A model generated the notes under the pieces. That model was not told the origin of the DNA, made no database searches, and saw only the letters and a program-made list of their open reading frames with translations. Both the position numbers and the translations under genes were made by a program. A stretch of DNA of 64,000 nucleotides from Chitinophagales bacterium (GTDB lineage Bacteria > Bacteroidota > Bacteroidia > Chitinophagales > Chitinophagaceae): contig JAFLBN010000010.1 of NCBI GenBank assembly GCA_017303395.1, positions 45,726 through 109,725 of the forward strand, written 5' to 3'. Below are positions 16,813 to 25,768 of this stretch, one piece after another (positions within the stretch are counted from its first letter, which is position 1; each line of letters starts with the position of its first letter).

Positions 16813-18789
16813 TCTTATCACTACTATTTTATAAACCGATTCATTACCGGCTGTAATGAAGTGCAGCGTGTATTCTCCACTTGCCAGATACGCTTTGAGG
16901 TTGAGTGCTGTATTAATCTGATGATTGGTAACCGTAAGCGTCGTGGTATATACCAGCCTTCCCCTTGAATTCAAAATATTCACTACAATATTGCCGTTTG
17001 TTGCGTAGCTGCTTTTGATGAAAAAATTACCATCGTTCGGGCTTGGGTAGAGGGTGAATTTATCGGTAGTTTCTTTTGTGTACACATCTACGCTTAGTGT
17101 ATTAGCGTTGATGCATCCATCGAGTATAGCTGTGATAGTGTACGGTCCTTTATTATCCAATGCGGCATTGTTAATAATGCCATTTGCAGCAGATAAAGAA
17201 AAGCCGGCGGGTCCTTTCCATGCATAGCTTACACCAGATTGGCTGTTGTTAAGGTTCAGCATAATATCCTCGCCAACCAATACCGGGCTGTTGCTGCTAA
17301 TTTCAGGCAGTATTGGTTTTGGTTTGATGCTGATATTGGCAGTATCGTATTGTGTACAATTATTCAAGCTGGCAGTGATGGTGTATTTGCCTGCGTAGCT
17401 TGTGGTGACATTTGCCAGCGCTGCAGTAGCATTGTTATTTACGTAGCCATTAGGACCTGTCCATGTATATGTAGTGCCTGCAGCGGTAGTTGATACAGAT
17501 AGTTTCAACGAGTCGCCTTCGCACACATTGTTATTGAAGATTGCAATAGGTTTTGCAGGTAGCGGGTTTACTATAATAGTAACGCTGTCTTTCGATACAC
17601 AACCATAGTTGTTGGCTGTAACAATGTATTTACCCGCATTTATTTGCGCCACGTTATTTACAGCAGCAGTTTGTGTGCTTGCACTAAAGCTATTTGGCCC
17701 CGACCAAGTATGCGTTGTGCCAGAAGGATTGAAGCCTGTGCTGAGATTGAGTGTTGCCGTTTCGCAAATAGGGTTGTTTGCTTGCAGTTTCATACTGTCG
17801 GCAAGTATGCCGATTGCAATGTCTGTACCATTGTCAACAGACGTGATGGGTTGATTGCTGGCTACAATGCGTATGCGGTATTTATTGCCGGGTGTTATGA
17901 TGGTAGGTATGGTACAACGGATAGTGCCCGAAGTATTGCCAGTGGTGCTGCCAATGTTTATAGGTGCATTGAAGCTGCCTGTATTATCTGATAGCTGAAC
18001 GGTAAATGTATTGGATGGTGTAAAGAGTTGCGGATAGTTGAGCTTATATGGTACTGCAAGTGTTTCTCTGTTGCATAAACTAGTATCGATATGTAGGATT
18101 TCTATTTCGTTGATGCGGCGTACTACAATATCGTCTATCAGATAATAAGCACTGTTATCAATAGTGCCGCTGCCGTGATTGGTAGCACCCTGAAAGGCAG
18201 ATGTGGCATTACCAAAACCACCGATAACGAGATTGTCGTAAGCAGAGTCTGCAGTGAAAGTATCTGTAAGCCTCACCCAGAGTGTGGTGTCAGTCACAGC
18301 ACCGTATTTACCATAAGCTATCTGTGGAGTGTTAGTTATAAAAGAAACATTACCCGATATGGTGGCAGATGGTCCGTTGTCATAAAACCATACACCCAGA
18401 TTGTTGGAATAGTAACCGCTATTGTTGGCAAGCGATACGGACATTGATACTTCGTACTTAGCACCTTTTACCATCGGCAACATAGTGCCTGCAATGTATT
18501 CTCTGTAGTAGGTATTGCCTGCGCTGTAGGTAATACAGCCCATATAGCCTGTGCCCTGTGTTGCAACCTGATAGCCTGCCCAGTTGGCGGGTGTGGCTAC
18601 GGGTGCAGTTGTACAGTTAAAATAATCGGAAGTGCCATCGTGATACATGCGCCAACCTGTACTGTAGTATGCCTGCGCCAGGTTGTCGGGGCATGAAGTA
18701 TATGCCTCAAAGCTACCATTGGTAACCAGATTCTGTGCATTGGCGACGCCGCAAAACAGCAATAACAGGAAGCCAATGAGCTTGTACAT
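16810..18789 (-). CDS. Secreted Ig-like repeat protein with T9SS sorting tail
   Basis: The 659-residue protein starts with a signal peptide (MYKLIGFLLLLFCGVANAQ). An N-terminal jelly-roll-like domain follows (LVTNGSFEAYTSCPDNLAQA, to ~225). Three Ig/PKD-like repeats of about 80 residues then run between ~330 and ~565, each with a TYTWTGPNG-type core (HTWSGPNSF, YTWTGPNGY, YAWKGPAGF) and a preceding CxxDSV/CEGDSLKL segment. The last ~80 residues (FTLYPSPNDGNFFIKS to YKIVVIR) are a typical T9SS type A sorting tail. It is likely a cell-surface adhesin. A perfect palindrome lies upstream of the start. Confidence 0.85.
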   Translation of the reverse strand: MYKLIGFLLLLFCGVANAQNLVTNGSFEAYTSCPDNLAQAYYSTGWRMYHDGTSDYFNCTTAPVATPANWAGYQVATQGTGYMGCITYSAGNTYYREYIAGTMLPMVKGAKYEVSMSVSLANNSGYYSNNLGVWFYDNGPSATISGNVSFITNTPQIAYGKYGAVTDTTLWVRLTDTFTADSAYDNLVIGGFGNATSAFQGATNHGSGTIDNSAYYLIDDIVVRRINEIEILHIDTSLCNRETLAVPYKLNYPQLFTPSNTFTVQLSDNTGSFNAPINIGSTTGNTSGTIRCTIPTIITPGNKYRIRIVASNQPITSVDNGTDIAIGILADSMKLQANNPICETATLNLSTGFNPSGTTHTWSGPNSFSASTQTAAVNNVAQINAGKYIVTANNYGCVSKDSVTIIVNPLPAKPIAIFNNNVCEGDSLKLSVSTTAAGTTYTWTGPNGYVNNNATAALANVTTSYAGKYTITASLNNCTQYDTANISIKPKPILPEISSNSPVLVGEDIMLNLNNSQSGVSYAWKGPAGFSLSAANGIINNAALDNKGPYTITAILDGCINANTLSVDVYTKETTDKFTLYPSPNDGNFFIKSSYATNGNIVVNILNSRGRLVYTTTLTVTNHQINTALNLKAYLASGEYTLHFITAGNESVYKIVVIR

Positions 18790-19129
18790 GCGAATTATCG
18801 AAAAGTGTTAGCTATTAAAGTTAACCTTTAATAGCGCTAAGTGCAATTAAACAAGCATTAAAATATTGAATGAATTTTACTTTTAAATAAAAATTAATAT
18901 AATTAATGATTTTTGCATTACGTAGTTATTGCATTTGGTAATACAGGTGAGTAGTGATGCATATATCCTTATATATCAGGGTATCTATCTTCAATACCTG
19001 AAGAAAGATATTTGTTGTCAAATAACCACTTATTACAGTATCTAATCTTTTTTCCTAAACCCGGCCCTGAAATATTAACTTTTTCATTTCTTTAGTTATA
19101 TTTACGCTAATAAGCAGCCGAAAACTGAT
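18790..19129. other. Divergent intergenic region
   Basis: This 340 bp AT-rich stretch separates divergent genes and must hold both promoters. It contains a perfect 10 bp inverted repeat near the adhesin start and, for the rightward lipoprotein gene, only a weak -7-like TATATTTA. No open reading frame of note is present. Confidence 0.6.
18811..18835. promoter_or_regulatory. Perfect inverted repeat upstream of the T9SS adhesin gene
   Basis: Arms GCTATTAAAG (18811-18820) and CTTTAATAGC (18826-18835) flank TTAAC, 22-46 bp before the ATG at 18789. The symmetry nearly extends further (TTAGC and GCTAA, offset by two bases). It could be an operator or a 5' leader hairpin. Confidence 0.55.
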
Positions 19130-19894
19130 ATGAATAAGAAGACTTTACCATTATTACTGCTGGCAGTTTTGTTTACAATTGCATACACGTCTTGTAAAAA
19201 AGCCGATGAAGTACCTGCTGTGAAAGAGAGTGACTCCTACTTTCCGCTGGAGATTGGTAAGTACGTGATATACAACGTAGACAGCACCATCTGGGATGAC
19301 AGTAACTGTGTGAAAATCACACGCCGCTTCCAGATGATGTACACGGTTGCAGATACATTTACAGATGGTAAAGGCCGTGCTTCGCGCAGAATAGATATCC
19401 GCGTTCGTAAAAAAGCTGAAGAGGCATGGAACATCCAGTCTGTGATATATGTTACGAATACAAGTCAGGAATTGGAAATAGCTCATTCAGGCCAGAATTT
19501 CATAAAAATGATTTACCCTGTTGAGGAAAACCGTACATGGAAGGGTAATGCATACATAGATACCCGGGATAAGGACTATGCATTCTATAATGACTGGACA
19601 TATCGTTATGTAAATGTTGATCAGGATTTCAATAACGGACTGGTTAACTACAACCATACTGCAACTGTATTGCAGATAGACGAAAAACAAAATGATCCTG
19701 AAACACAACCACGCGACAACGCTGTTCGTACCTTCTCGAAAGAAGTATTCAGCAAAGGCGTAGGTATGGTGTACAGAGAATACTATCGCTGGACGTATGA
19801 TGCGAACTCGCCTAGCAATCTTGATATCAACAACATTGATACAAGATGCCTGAAGGGTGACGGTGTTATCATGCGTGCAGTAGATCATAACTAA
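19130..19894 (+). CDS. Predicted lipoprotein of unknown function
   Basis: The 254-residue protein has a lipoprotein signal (LLLLAVLFTIAYTSC, Cys22) followed by KKADEVPAVKESDSYFPLEI. The mature portion, with FPLEIGKYVIYNVDST and VYREYYRWTYD, resembles the beta-rich lipoproteins often found beside T9SS substrates in Bacteroidota. It lies 35 bp before a T9SS subtilase, so the two are probably co-transcribed. Confidence 0.72.
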   Translation: MNKKTLPLLLLAVLFTIAYTSCKKADEVPAVKESDSYFPLEIGKYVIYNVDSTIWDDSNCVKITRRFQMMYTVADTFTDGKGRASRRIDIRVRKKAEEAWNIQSVIYVTNTSQELEIAHSGQNFIKMIYPVEENRTWKGNAYIDTRDKDYAFYNDWTYRYVNVDQDFNNGLVNYNHTATVLQIDEKQNDPETQPRDNAVRTFSKEVFSKGVGMVYREYYRWTYDANSPSNLDINNIDTRCLKGDGVIMRAVDHN

Positions 19895-19929
19895 TATACG
19901 GACAACCGTATTTATAACCTGTTTTGTGT

Positions 19930-21585
19930 ATGAGAGGCCTGAGGTTTGTATTGTGTGGCGTGATAATGATGAGCGCATTTTTAGTAAATGCCCAGACACC
20001 ACAATATGCATACCGTATAGGTTTTAAAGACAAACAGGGGGCTCCAGATCTCAGCAATCCACTCAGCTTATTTTCTCAACGTGCGCTTGACAGGCGTAAT
20101 GCTCAAGGTATATCGCTTGATAGCACTGACCGCCCTGTGTCGCCCGTTTATGTCAATGATATTTTTACTACCATCAGCGGAAAGTTGCATGTAACATCGC
20201 GTTGGCTGAATCAGATAGTAGTATTGCTTACAGATACCAGTAATATAGCGGCTGTGCGCAGCAAACCATTTGTTGCATATGCCGAGTATGTAGGTTATTT
20301 CGGTTCGGGGCTATACAAGCAAATCTCTGAAGGTGATACCGGTAAAATGCAAAAAACAACCGGCAGCAGTGCATACTACGGTACTGCATACGACCAGACT
20401 AAACTTGTAAATGGAGACTATCTGCACGACAGAGGCTACAAAGGTAAAGGCAAGCTGATAGCTGTAATGGATGAAGGCTTTGCGGGTGTAAATACAGGGC
20501 CTGTATTTGACAGCCTGATGAAAAGCGGACGGTTGGCAGATACACGAAATTTTGTTTATAACAACAATGATGTTTTTACTTCTTTCAATCATGGTACGGG
20601 TTGCCTATCTACCATAGCAGGCAATATACCCGGCACCTATGTGGGTAGTGCGCCCGAAGCAGATATCGCATTGTATGTAACAGAGTATGCCTACGGCGAT
20701 ATGCCAATAGAGATGGACAATATGCTTGCAGCGGCAGAACGTGCAGATAGTGTTGGAGCAGACGTGATATCGGCATCTGTGGGTTATAATACATTCAGCT
20801 CGCCGTTTAAGTCGTTGGTGTATGCCGACATAGATGGTAAGACAACAGTAGCAGCCAAGGCAGCCAATATGGCTACGAAGAAGGGTATATTGTTTGTGAT
20901 AACAGCAGGCAACGAAGGTGGCGGCGGATGGAACTATGTACTGACACCGGGAGATGCAGATAGTGCCATAACAATAGGTGGCGCAACCTTAAACAGATCT
21001 GCAGTGTCTAGCAGTGGTAATGGCCCTAATGCCGCAGGAAGGGTAAAACCCGATGTGTGCATGCTGGGTAGCAATGTGAGTGTTATGTTCACATCTACCA
21101 CGCCAAGCTATCTGGGCGGTACGTCTTATGCTACACCTCAACTGGCAGGTTGGGCAGCATGCCTCATACAGGCTACCAGTACCAATGCCACACCATACAG
21201 AATTAGAACAGCCATTATAAAGAGCGGTCATTTATATGCAACACCCGGACCACAAATGGGGTATGGTGTGCCTGATTTTGGAATGGCGCATAATTTGCTG
21301 AATGTAAACGACACACCTAAAGAAGAGCTCACATCTGTAAATTGGGTAATGGCAACGCCTAATCCTACAAAAGATGTTGTAACAGTGAGATTGTTGATGC
21401 AGCAAACTGGTAATGCAACCATCAGCCTGATAGATGCAAGCGGCAGATTGGTGAGCAAGAATCAATACAATTTTAATGCAGGCAAGCAAAGTATTCAACT
21501 GAACATGCCGGCATCGGCTGGTATGTATCTGCTAAAGGTGAATGCGAATGATAAGCAAAAAACTATTCGCCTTGTGAAGCAGTAG
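19930..21585 (+). CDS. Subtilisin-like serine protease (S8) with T9SS tail
   Basis: The 551-residue protein begins with a signal peptide (MRGLRFVLCGVIMMSAFLVNAQ) and an ~135-residue propeptide-like segment. The S8 catalytic triad is visible: Asp181 in AVMDEGF, His221 in FNHGTGCLSTIAG and Ser399 in GGTSYATPQLAG. ITAGNEGG supplies the oxyanion-hole Asn region. The C-terminus (~470 on, VMATPNPTKDVVTVRLL to TIRLVKQ) is a T9SS type A sorting tail. The ATG at 19930 was preferred to a TTG two codons earlier. Its last 23 bp overlap the convergent methyltransferase gene. Confidence 0.9.
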   Translation: MRGLRFVLCGVIMMSAFLVNAQTPQYAYRIGFKDKQGAPDLSNPLSLFSQRALDRRNAQGISLDSTDRPVSPVYVNDIFTTISGKLHVTSRWLNQIVVLLTDTSNIAAVRSKPFVAYAEYVGYFGSGLYKQISEGDTGKMQKTTGSSAYYGTAYDQTKLVNGDYLHDRGYKGKGKLIAVMDEGFAGVNTGPVFDSLMKSGRLADTRNFVYNNNDVFTSFNHGTGCLSTIAGNIPGTYVGSAPEADIALYVTEYAYGDMPIEMDNMLAAAERADSVGADVISASVGYNTFSSPFKSLVYADIDGKTTVAAKAANMATKKGILFVITAGNEGGGGWNYVLTPGDADSAITIGGATLNRSAVSSSGNGPNAAGRVKPDVCMLGSNVSVMFTSTTPSYLGGTSYATPQLAGWAACLIQATSTNATPYRIRTAIIKSGHLYATPGPQMGYGVPDFGMAHNLLNVNDTPKEELTSVNWVMATPNPTKDVVTVRLLMQQTGNATISLIDASGRLVSKNQYNFNAGKQSIQLNMPASAGMYLLKVNANDKQKTIRLVKQ

Positions 21586-22804
21586 CCCTGCGTTGCAACA
21601 CGGCTATAAACATACTGTCTGCAGCCACATCACTACCGTTTATCAGGTGCATTTCCTTCACCTCCAGACTGTGCTTGTATTTCAGCAAATAAGCAACTAT
21701 ATCCTCATTTTCTTCTTTGAATACCGAGCATGTAATGTAATACAATGTGCCATGCGCATCCAGATGCGATACTGCATTCATGGCAATGTCTTTCTGTAGC
21801 TTGCTTATCTCTTTCAGTTTTTCGGGGTTGAAGAAATATAGCTGTTCGGGTGTGCGCGCCCATGTGCCGCTGCCTGTACAGGGAACATCGCAAATAATGG
21901 CGTTGAATTTTTTGCTACCCATTTTATCTGCCACATCTTTTTTAGAAGACATATCGAGCTGCACTTGTTTGGGCATTGGCAGGTTGTATAGCTTGAAGCG
22001 CTGTGCAAGATTGTGGAGTATGGTACTGCGGGTATCAGATACTGTTAGTTTTATTTCAGGGTATTTATCGCACAGCAAAAGCGACTTGCCGCCTGCACCG
22101 CTGCAGCAGTCCCACCAATTGTTTTTGGGCTGTAGCCTGAAGTAGTTGCCTGTTTTTTGTGATGATGCATCCTGTACAGCATAGTCGGCCTCTGGCAATA
22201 GCTTATCTATTGCACTGCCGTTGGGGATAGATATACAATTGTTTTCAAGCTCCTGATACGGTATATCGTTTTGAGCGAGTATGCTTAGAATGGCCTCTTT
22301 ATTGCGGCGAATACGTATAAACATGCGCGGCTGCGATAGCATGGTTTGCAGCCATTGGTATTTGTCTATGCCTTTTGAAAAGCCATTGGTATGCGGCCAC
22401 ATATTCTGAAAGTGGAATACAGAGTTTCCTGTTAGGAAATGTTTGAATTCAGCATCGGCCTTTGTCTTTGGGGGTATTTTATAAAAGGTGTTCAGTATGT
22501 TTAGCTTTTGCGGGCGTGTCTGTGTATCGTTCAGCTTCAGTTCTTCCGGCAATACCAGATTGGCAATTTTATGATTGGCAGCACATAAAAACAAAGTAGC
22601 ATGTATGCGGTCTTCGAAAGACAAAGTATTATCTATACTGCGCTCTGCCCTATACCAGCAATATGCCATTTCGCTCAGTAGCTTTCTGTCCCTGCTACCA
22701 AGCTTAGGGTGTTGCTTGTAGTAGTTTTTCAGAAAGTGGGTGAGTGGCAGGCTGCCATCGTAGCTGCTGAGTATGGTTGCTATATGTTGGTATATGTAAC
22801 GCAA
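21563..22804 (-). CDS. RsmB/NOP2-Sun family RNA cytosine-C5 methyltransferase
   Basis: The 413-residue enzyme has an N-terminal helical part (GSRDRKLLSEMAYCWYR) and a SAM-dependent fold: motif I DCCSGAGGKSLLLCD near 230, the DVPCTGSGTWARTPE motif near 305 and the TCSVFKEENE nucleophile motif near 357. These are the hallmarks of rRNA/tRNA m5C methyltransferases that use two cysteines. The start is a TTG at 22804. No ATG lies near the N-terminus, and a -7 box ends eight bases upstream, so the transcript may be leaderless. It converges on the S8 protease gene with a 23 bp overlap. Confidence 0.87.
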   Translation of the reverse strand: MRYIYQHIATILSSYDGSLPLTHFLKNYYKQHPKLGSRDRKLLSEMAYCWYRAERSIDNTLSFEDRIHATLFLCAANHKIANLVLPEELKLNDTQTRPQKLNILNTFYKIPPKTKADAEFKHFLTGNSVFHFQNMWPHTNGFSKGIDKYQWLQTMLSQPRMFIRIRRNKEAILSILAQNDIPYQELENNCISIPNGSAIDKLLPEADYAVQDASSQKTGNYFRLQPKNNWWDCCSGAGGKSLLLCDKYPEIKLTVSDTRSTILHNLAQRFKLYNLPMPKQVQLDMSSKKDVADKMGSKKFNAIICDVPCTGSGTWARTPEQLYFFNPEKLKEISKLQKDIAMNAVSHLDAHGTLYYITCSVFKEENEDIVAYLLKYKHSLEVKEMHLINGSDVAADSMFIAVLQRRATASQGE

Positions 22805-22812
22805 AGCGGAGC

Positions 22813-22820
22813 CAAAAATA
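22813..22820 (-). promoter_or_regulatory. -7 promoter box TATTTTTG for the RNA methyltransferase
   Basis: Exact consensus match on the minus strand, eight bases before the TTG start codon. It lies just downstream of the terminator of the preceding minus-strand gene. Confidence 0.5.
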
Positions 22821-22826
22821 ATAAGA

Positions 22827-22853
22827 AAACCGTCAGCTTGCGACTGACGGTTT
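22827..22853 (-). terminator. Intrinsic terminator of the first T9SS paralogue
   Basis: A 10 bp stem AAACCGTCAG/CTGACGGTTT with a seven-base loop. Read on the minus strand it is followed by TTTTCTTATT. Confidence 0.8.
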
Positions 22854-22878
22854 GAAGGAGTATTGAAACCAGGTAATA

Positions 22879-24156
22879 TTATTCTATTACAAGCTTTTGT
22901 GTAGCTATGTGAACATCTTGATTATAAAGACTTAGTACATAGTTGCCGGGGGGTAATTGTGTATTGAGTGCTACAGTATTGGCAACAGGTATTGATTTTG
23001 TGTAAATGTTGCGTCCTTGCATATCCGTAATGATAATGCGGCTAAAACTAATATCTCCGGCATTTATATTGATTAGGCCTTTTGACGGGTTGGGAGACAC
23101 AACGATGCTGTTATGTCTGATGACAGAAGTAACAGATGCGGGGTCGTATGTCTGAAAATAAAAGTAATTTTCTGACATAGGTATAAATTCGTAGTCGCCT
23201 GCCCCCTGGTATCTGTATATTTTAATAGCTGTGATGAGGCCGCCAGGGCTATCGTAGTATCTTATTTTCCTGTGGAATGTATCCAACATTTGCCCTTGTT
23301 GGAAAATCAAAGTATCAGTCAGCTTGTTGCTGCTGAATATTATATCTTTTTTCTCTGCAGGTAGCCATATTGATAAGTTGTTATCCCACGAATAAGTAAT
23401 GTGAGAATTGAAAAAAGTATCTGTGCCGCGATAGGCAAAGCTATCGAGTTGGGTGTTTATGAATGACCCAAGAACAAAGTACAGACTCAAACGGCTTACT
23501 AAACGATTTCTTGAATCGAAAGATTGTCTGATGATAGATGTATGCTCCCATATGCCACTGTTATACATGTACATATCGCAAACTGTGTCATTACCATTGG
23601 CATCGTACTTGTATATTTTTTTGCTGACAGGTAAAGCGTTCTGCACATCGTAGTTGCTATCTACAGATAGTTTGCCAATACTATTGTAGGAAAGTGAGCG
23701 GATATATGCACTTGCAGGTGTACCGTTGCCCAGCGTGTCTTTGCTGTTTACAACTGTTATTTTTCCTGTGGTATTATATGTTATGTCGGTATGCTTCCTG
23801 TAGTTTTGTATGTCCTTATACAGCACTTTTTGAGCAAGATTGTTACTGTTGTATTGATATGCCTTGCCGGAAAATCTGATAAGCCCCATGCCGGGAAACA
23901 CTTCGTAATGAACAGTAGAGTCGCAAAAGATATTTTGTGCATCAATGCTGTTATTCAAAAACAGGTCGTAATAACTGTTTTCGTCTGTATGGAAAGAACC
24001 GCGACTGCCTGTACTGTAATAGTGACGGTTGCTGTCTACCATTACTGTATTGGAATAATTGGCAGATGCAATGATGCGCTTTTTTACAGCTGTTGTTTTT
24101 TGTGCATATGCAGATGCGCATAACGATATGAGTGCTATTGATAAATATGATTTCAT
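22879..24156 (-). CDS. T9SS-exported YD-repeat-like protein, paralogue 1
   Basis: The 425-residue protein has a signal peptide (YLSIALISLCASAYAQ). A conserved N-terminal block follows (KKRIIASANYSNTVMVDSNR, then HYYSTGSRGS and ENSYYDLFLNN). The middle (~90-330) repeats short tyrosine-rich units such as YKYDANGNDT, degenerate relatives of YD/RHS strands. The C-terminus (~350-425, VSPNPSKGLININAGD, IITDMQGRNIYTKSIP) is a T9SS tail. It is one of four tandem relatives and shares its promoter layout with two of them. Function unknown; likely surface-bound or secreted. Confidence 0.78.
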   Translation of the reverse strand: MKSYLSIALISLCASAYAQKTTAVKKRIIASANYSNTVMVDSNRHYYSTGSRGSFHTDENSYYDLFLNNSIDAQNIFCDSTVHYEVFPGMGLIRFSGKAYQYNSNNLAQKVLYKDIQNYRKHTDITYNTTGKITVVNSKDTLGNGTPASAYIRSLSYNSIGKLSVDSNYDVQNALPVSKKIYKYDANGNDTVCDMYMYNSGIWEHTSIIRQSFDSRNRLVSRLSLYFVLGSFINTQLDSFAYRGTDTFFNSHITYSWDNNLSIWLPAEKKDIIFSSNKLTDTLIFQQGQMLDTFHRKIRYYDSPGGLITAIKIYRYQGAGDYEFIPMSENYFYFQTYDPASVTSVIRHNSIVVSPNPSKGLININAGDISFSRIIITDMQGRNIYTKSIPVANTVALNTQLPPGNYVLSLYNQDVHIATQKLVIE

Positions 24157-24171
24157 AAGTGTTGATTTATA

Positions 24172-24215
24172 CGAATGTATGTGTGAAGCAAATATGAAAA
24201 ATTGACGTATGTCAA
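24172..24215 (-). promoter_or_regulatory. Palindrome plus -7-like box upstream of paralogue 1
   Basis: On the minus strand TTGAC-ATAC-GTCAA (24202-24215) is followed after exactly 22 bp by TACATTCG (24172-24179), then 15 bp to the ATG. The palindrome resembles a Crp/Fnr-family half-site pair. The spacing places its centre about 41-42 bp before the likely transcription start. Confidence 0.65.
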
Positions 24216-24288
24216 ATAAAAGTAAGTGGCTATAATAATGAAGTTTACTATTAGTTTGTAGTTAATAGCAGTAATAGATATTGTACAA

Positions 24289-24313
24289 AAAAGCCACCGT
24301 TGAGGTGGCTTTT
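24289..24313 (-). terminator. Intrinsic terminator of T9SS paralogue 2
   Basis: Stem AAAAGCCACC/GGTGGCTTTT with loop GTTGA, directly after the stop codon at 24316. Nearly the same hairpin follows paralogue 3. Confidence 0.8.
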
Positions 24314-24315
24314 AC

Positions 24316-25602
24316 TTACTGAATAATTATTTGTGTGGAGTTAATTTTTGTTTGTTTATCGTGTATGGATAGTATGTAGGAACCTGCAGATAGTTGGGTA
24401 TTGATAATTGCATTGTGGGTTTCGGGTAGTGATTGAGTATAAACTATTCGCCCTTGCATATCTGTAATGACAACACCATTAAAATTTGCAGTACCGGCAT
24501 TTATGTTTATCGTGCCTTTTGACGGATTTGGGGCAATCGTTACCGGAATGTTCGCACTAACACTGCCGACAGATGTCAGGCCATAGGTTTGAAAATAAAA
24601 GTAGTTTTCAGTGAATGGTAATGTGGCATACCTGTTTGCCCCAAGGTGCTTGTAGTACTTGATGGCTGTTATGAGTTTGTATGCTGTGTCGTAGTAGGTG
24701 ATTTTTCTGTGTAGTGTATCTAATGACGGACCATACTGATAGATAAGTGTATCGGTAAGTTTATTGCTGCTGAAAAACACAGATTTTTGTTCGCCTTTCT
24801 GCCATATTGCCTGGTTATCATTCCAGTCGTAAATGCTGTGTTTATTAAATACAGTATCTGTACCGCGATAGGTAAAGCTGTCTAATCGTGTATTGATAAA
24901 GACACCATTGATGTTGTACAGGTGCAGGATGCTGATAAGTCTGTTTCGGCTATCGAACTTTTTTGTAGTAATAGATGCATGCCCCCATAGTGTACCGTCA
25001 AAGTAATAGGTGTTGCACAAAGTATCATTGCCTCTGACATCATAACTGTAAAGTTTTTTTGTGTGAGGTGATGCGTATTGGATGTAATAATTGCTGTCTT
25101 GTATCAATTTACCTGCAGTGTTATAGGCAAATGTACGATTGTAAGCATTGGTGAGTGTGCCGTTCATGTCAGTGTCCACGAAGTTTAATAAAACAGGCTT
25201 GCCGAGTGTATTGTATGTAATGTTGCAATGCTTTCTCTGGTTGTCAATATCTTTTATAACAAATCCTTCTGTTTGATTTCGGGAATTGTATTTGTAAGTC
25301 CTGTTGAAGAATCTGGTTAGTCCTTTCCCTGGTACTAAGGAGTAGTTTACAGTAGAGTCGCAAAAAATACTTTGTGGTTCTATGTCGCTGTTCAGATATA
25401 AATCGTAGTAGCTTTTTTCGGTAGTATGTACAGAACCTCTGGTTAAACTGCTGTAGTAGTGGATGTTACTATCCATCAACATAGTCTCTGAGTATGAGGA
25501 CGATGCAATAAGGCGCTTTTTAGCAGCAGTTGTTTTTTGTGCCGGCTGTGCATATGCCGATGCGTATAATGACAACAGGAGTATTGAAATGTAAAGTTTC
25601 AT
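24316..25602 (-). CDS. T9SS-exported YD-repeat-like protein, paralogue 2
   Basis: The 428-residue protein has signal peptide MKLYISILLLSLYASAYAQ. The conserved opening is KKRLIASSSYSETMLMDSN, then HYYSSLTRGS and EKSYYDLYLNS. Tyrosine-rich repeat units follow, such as YSYDVRGNDT and FTYRGTDTVFNKH. The T9SS tail contains IAPNPSKGTININAG and VVITDMQGRIVYTQSLP. The ATG at 25602 was chosen because the 41-codon upstream extension runs through the conserved palindrome and -7 region and has no signal peptide. It is closest to paralogue 1, including the flanking intergenic DNA. Confidence 0.78.
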   Translation of the reverse strand: MKLYISILLLSLYASAYAQPAQKTTAAKKRLIASSSYSETMLMDSNIHYYSSLTRGSVHTTEKSYYDLYLNSDIEPQSIFCDSTVNYSLVPGKGLTRFFNRTYKYNSRNQTEGFVIKDIDNQRKHCNITYNTLGKPVLLNFVDTDMNGTLTNAYNRTFAYNTAGKLIQDSNYYIQYASPHTKKLYSYDVRGNDTLCNTYYFDGTLWGHASITTKKFDSRNRLISILHLYNINGVFINTRLDSFTYRGTDTVFNKHSIYDWNDNQAIWQKGEQKSVFFSSNKLTDTLIYQYGPSLDTLHRKITYYDTAYKLITAIKYYKHLGANRYATLPFTENYFYFQTYGLTSVGSVSANIPVTIAPNPSKGTININAGTANFNGVVITDMQGRIVYTQSLPETHNAIINTQLSAGSYILSIHDKQTKINSTQIIIQ

Positions 25603-25618
25603 AGAATATCGATTTATA

Positions 25619-25662
25619 CGAATGTATGCGCCATGCCAATTCGAAAAATTGACGTTTGTCAA
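25619..25662 (-). promoter_or_regulatory. Palindrome plus -7-like box upstream of paralogue 2
   Basis: TTGAC-AAAC-GTCAA (25649-25662), a 22 bp spacer, then TACATTCG (25619-25626) and 16 bp to the ATG, all on the minus strand. The spacer sequence differs from paralogue 1 over most of its length while its size is kept. Confidence 0.65.
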
Positions 25663-25734
25663 ATAAGAGAGTGTGGTTGTAATAACACGGCTTACTATTA
25701 GTTCGCAGTTAATTATACTATACAATATTGCATA

Positions 25735-25763
25735 AAAAGAGCCACCGTTCAGGTGGCTCTTTT
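25735..25763 (-). terminator. Intrinsic terminator of T9SS paralogue 3
   Basis: A 12 bp stem AAAAGAGCCACC/GGTGGCTCTTTT with loop GTTCA, five bases beyond the stop codon at 25769 in the direction of transcription. Confidence 0.82.
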
Positions 25764-25768
25764 CGTAC

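Noticed and set aside
25603-25725. Upstream start for T9SS paralogue 2
   Set aside because: The extra 41 codons cross the conserved palindrome and -7 box and have no signal peptide; the paralogues start at the signal peptide.
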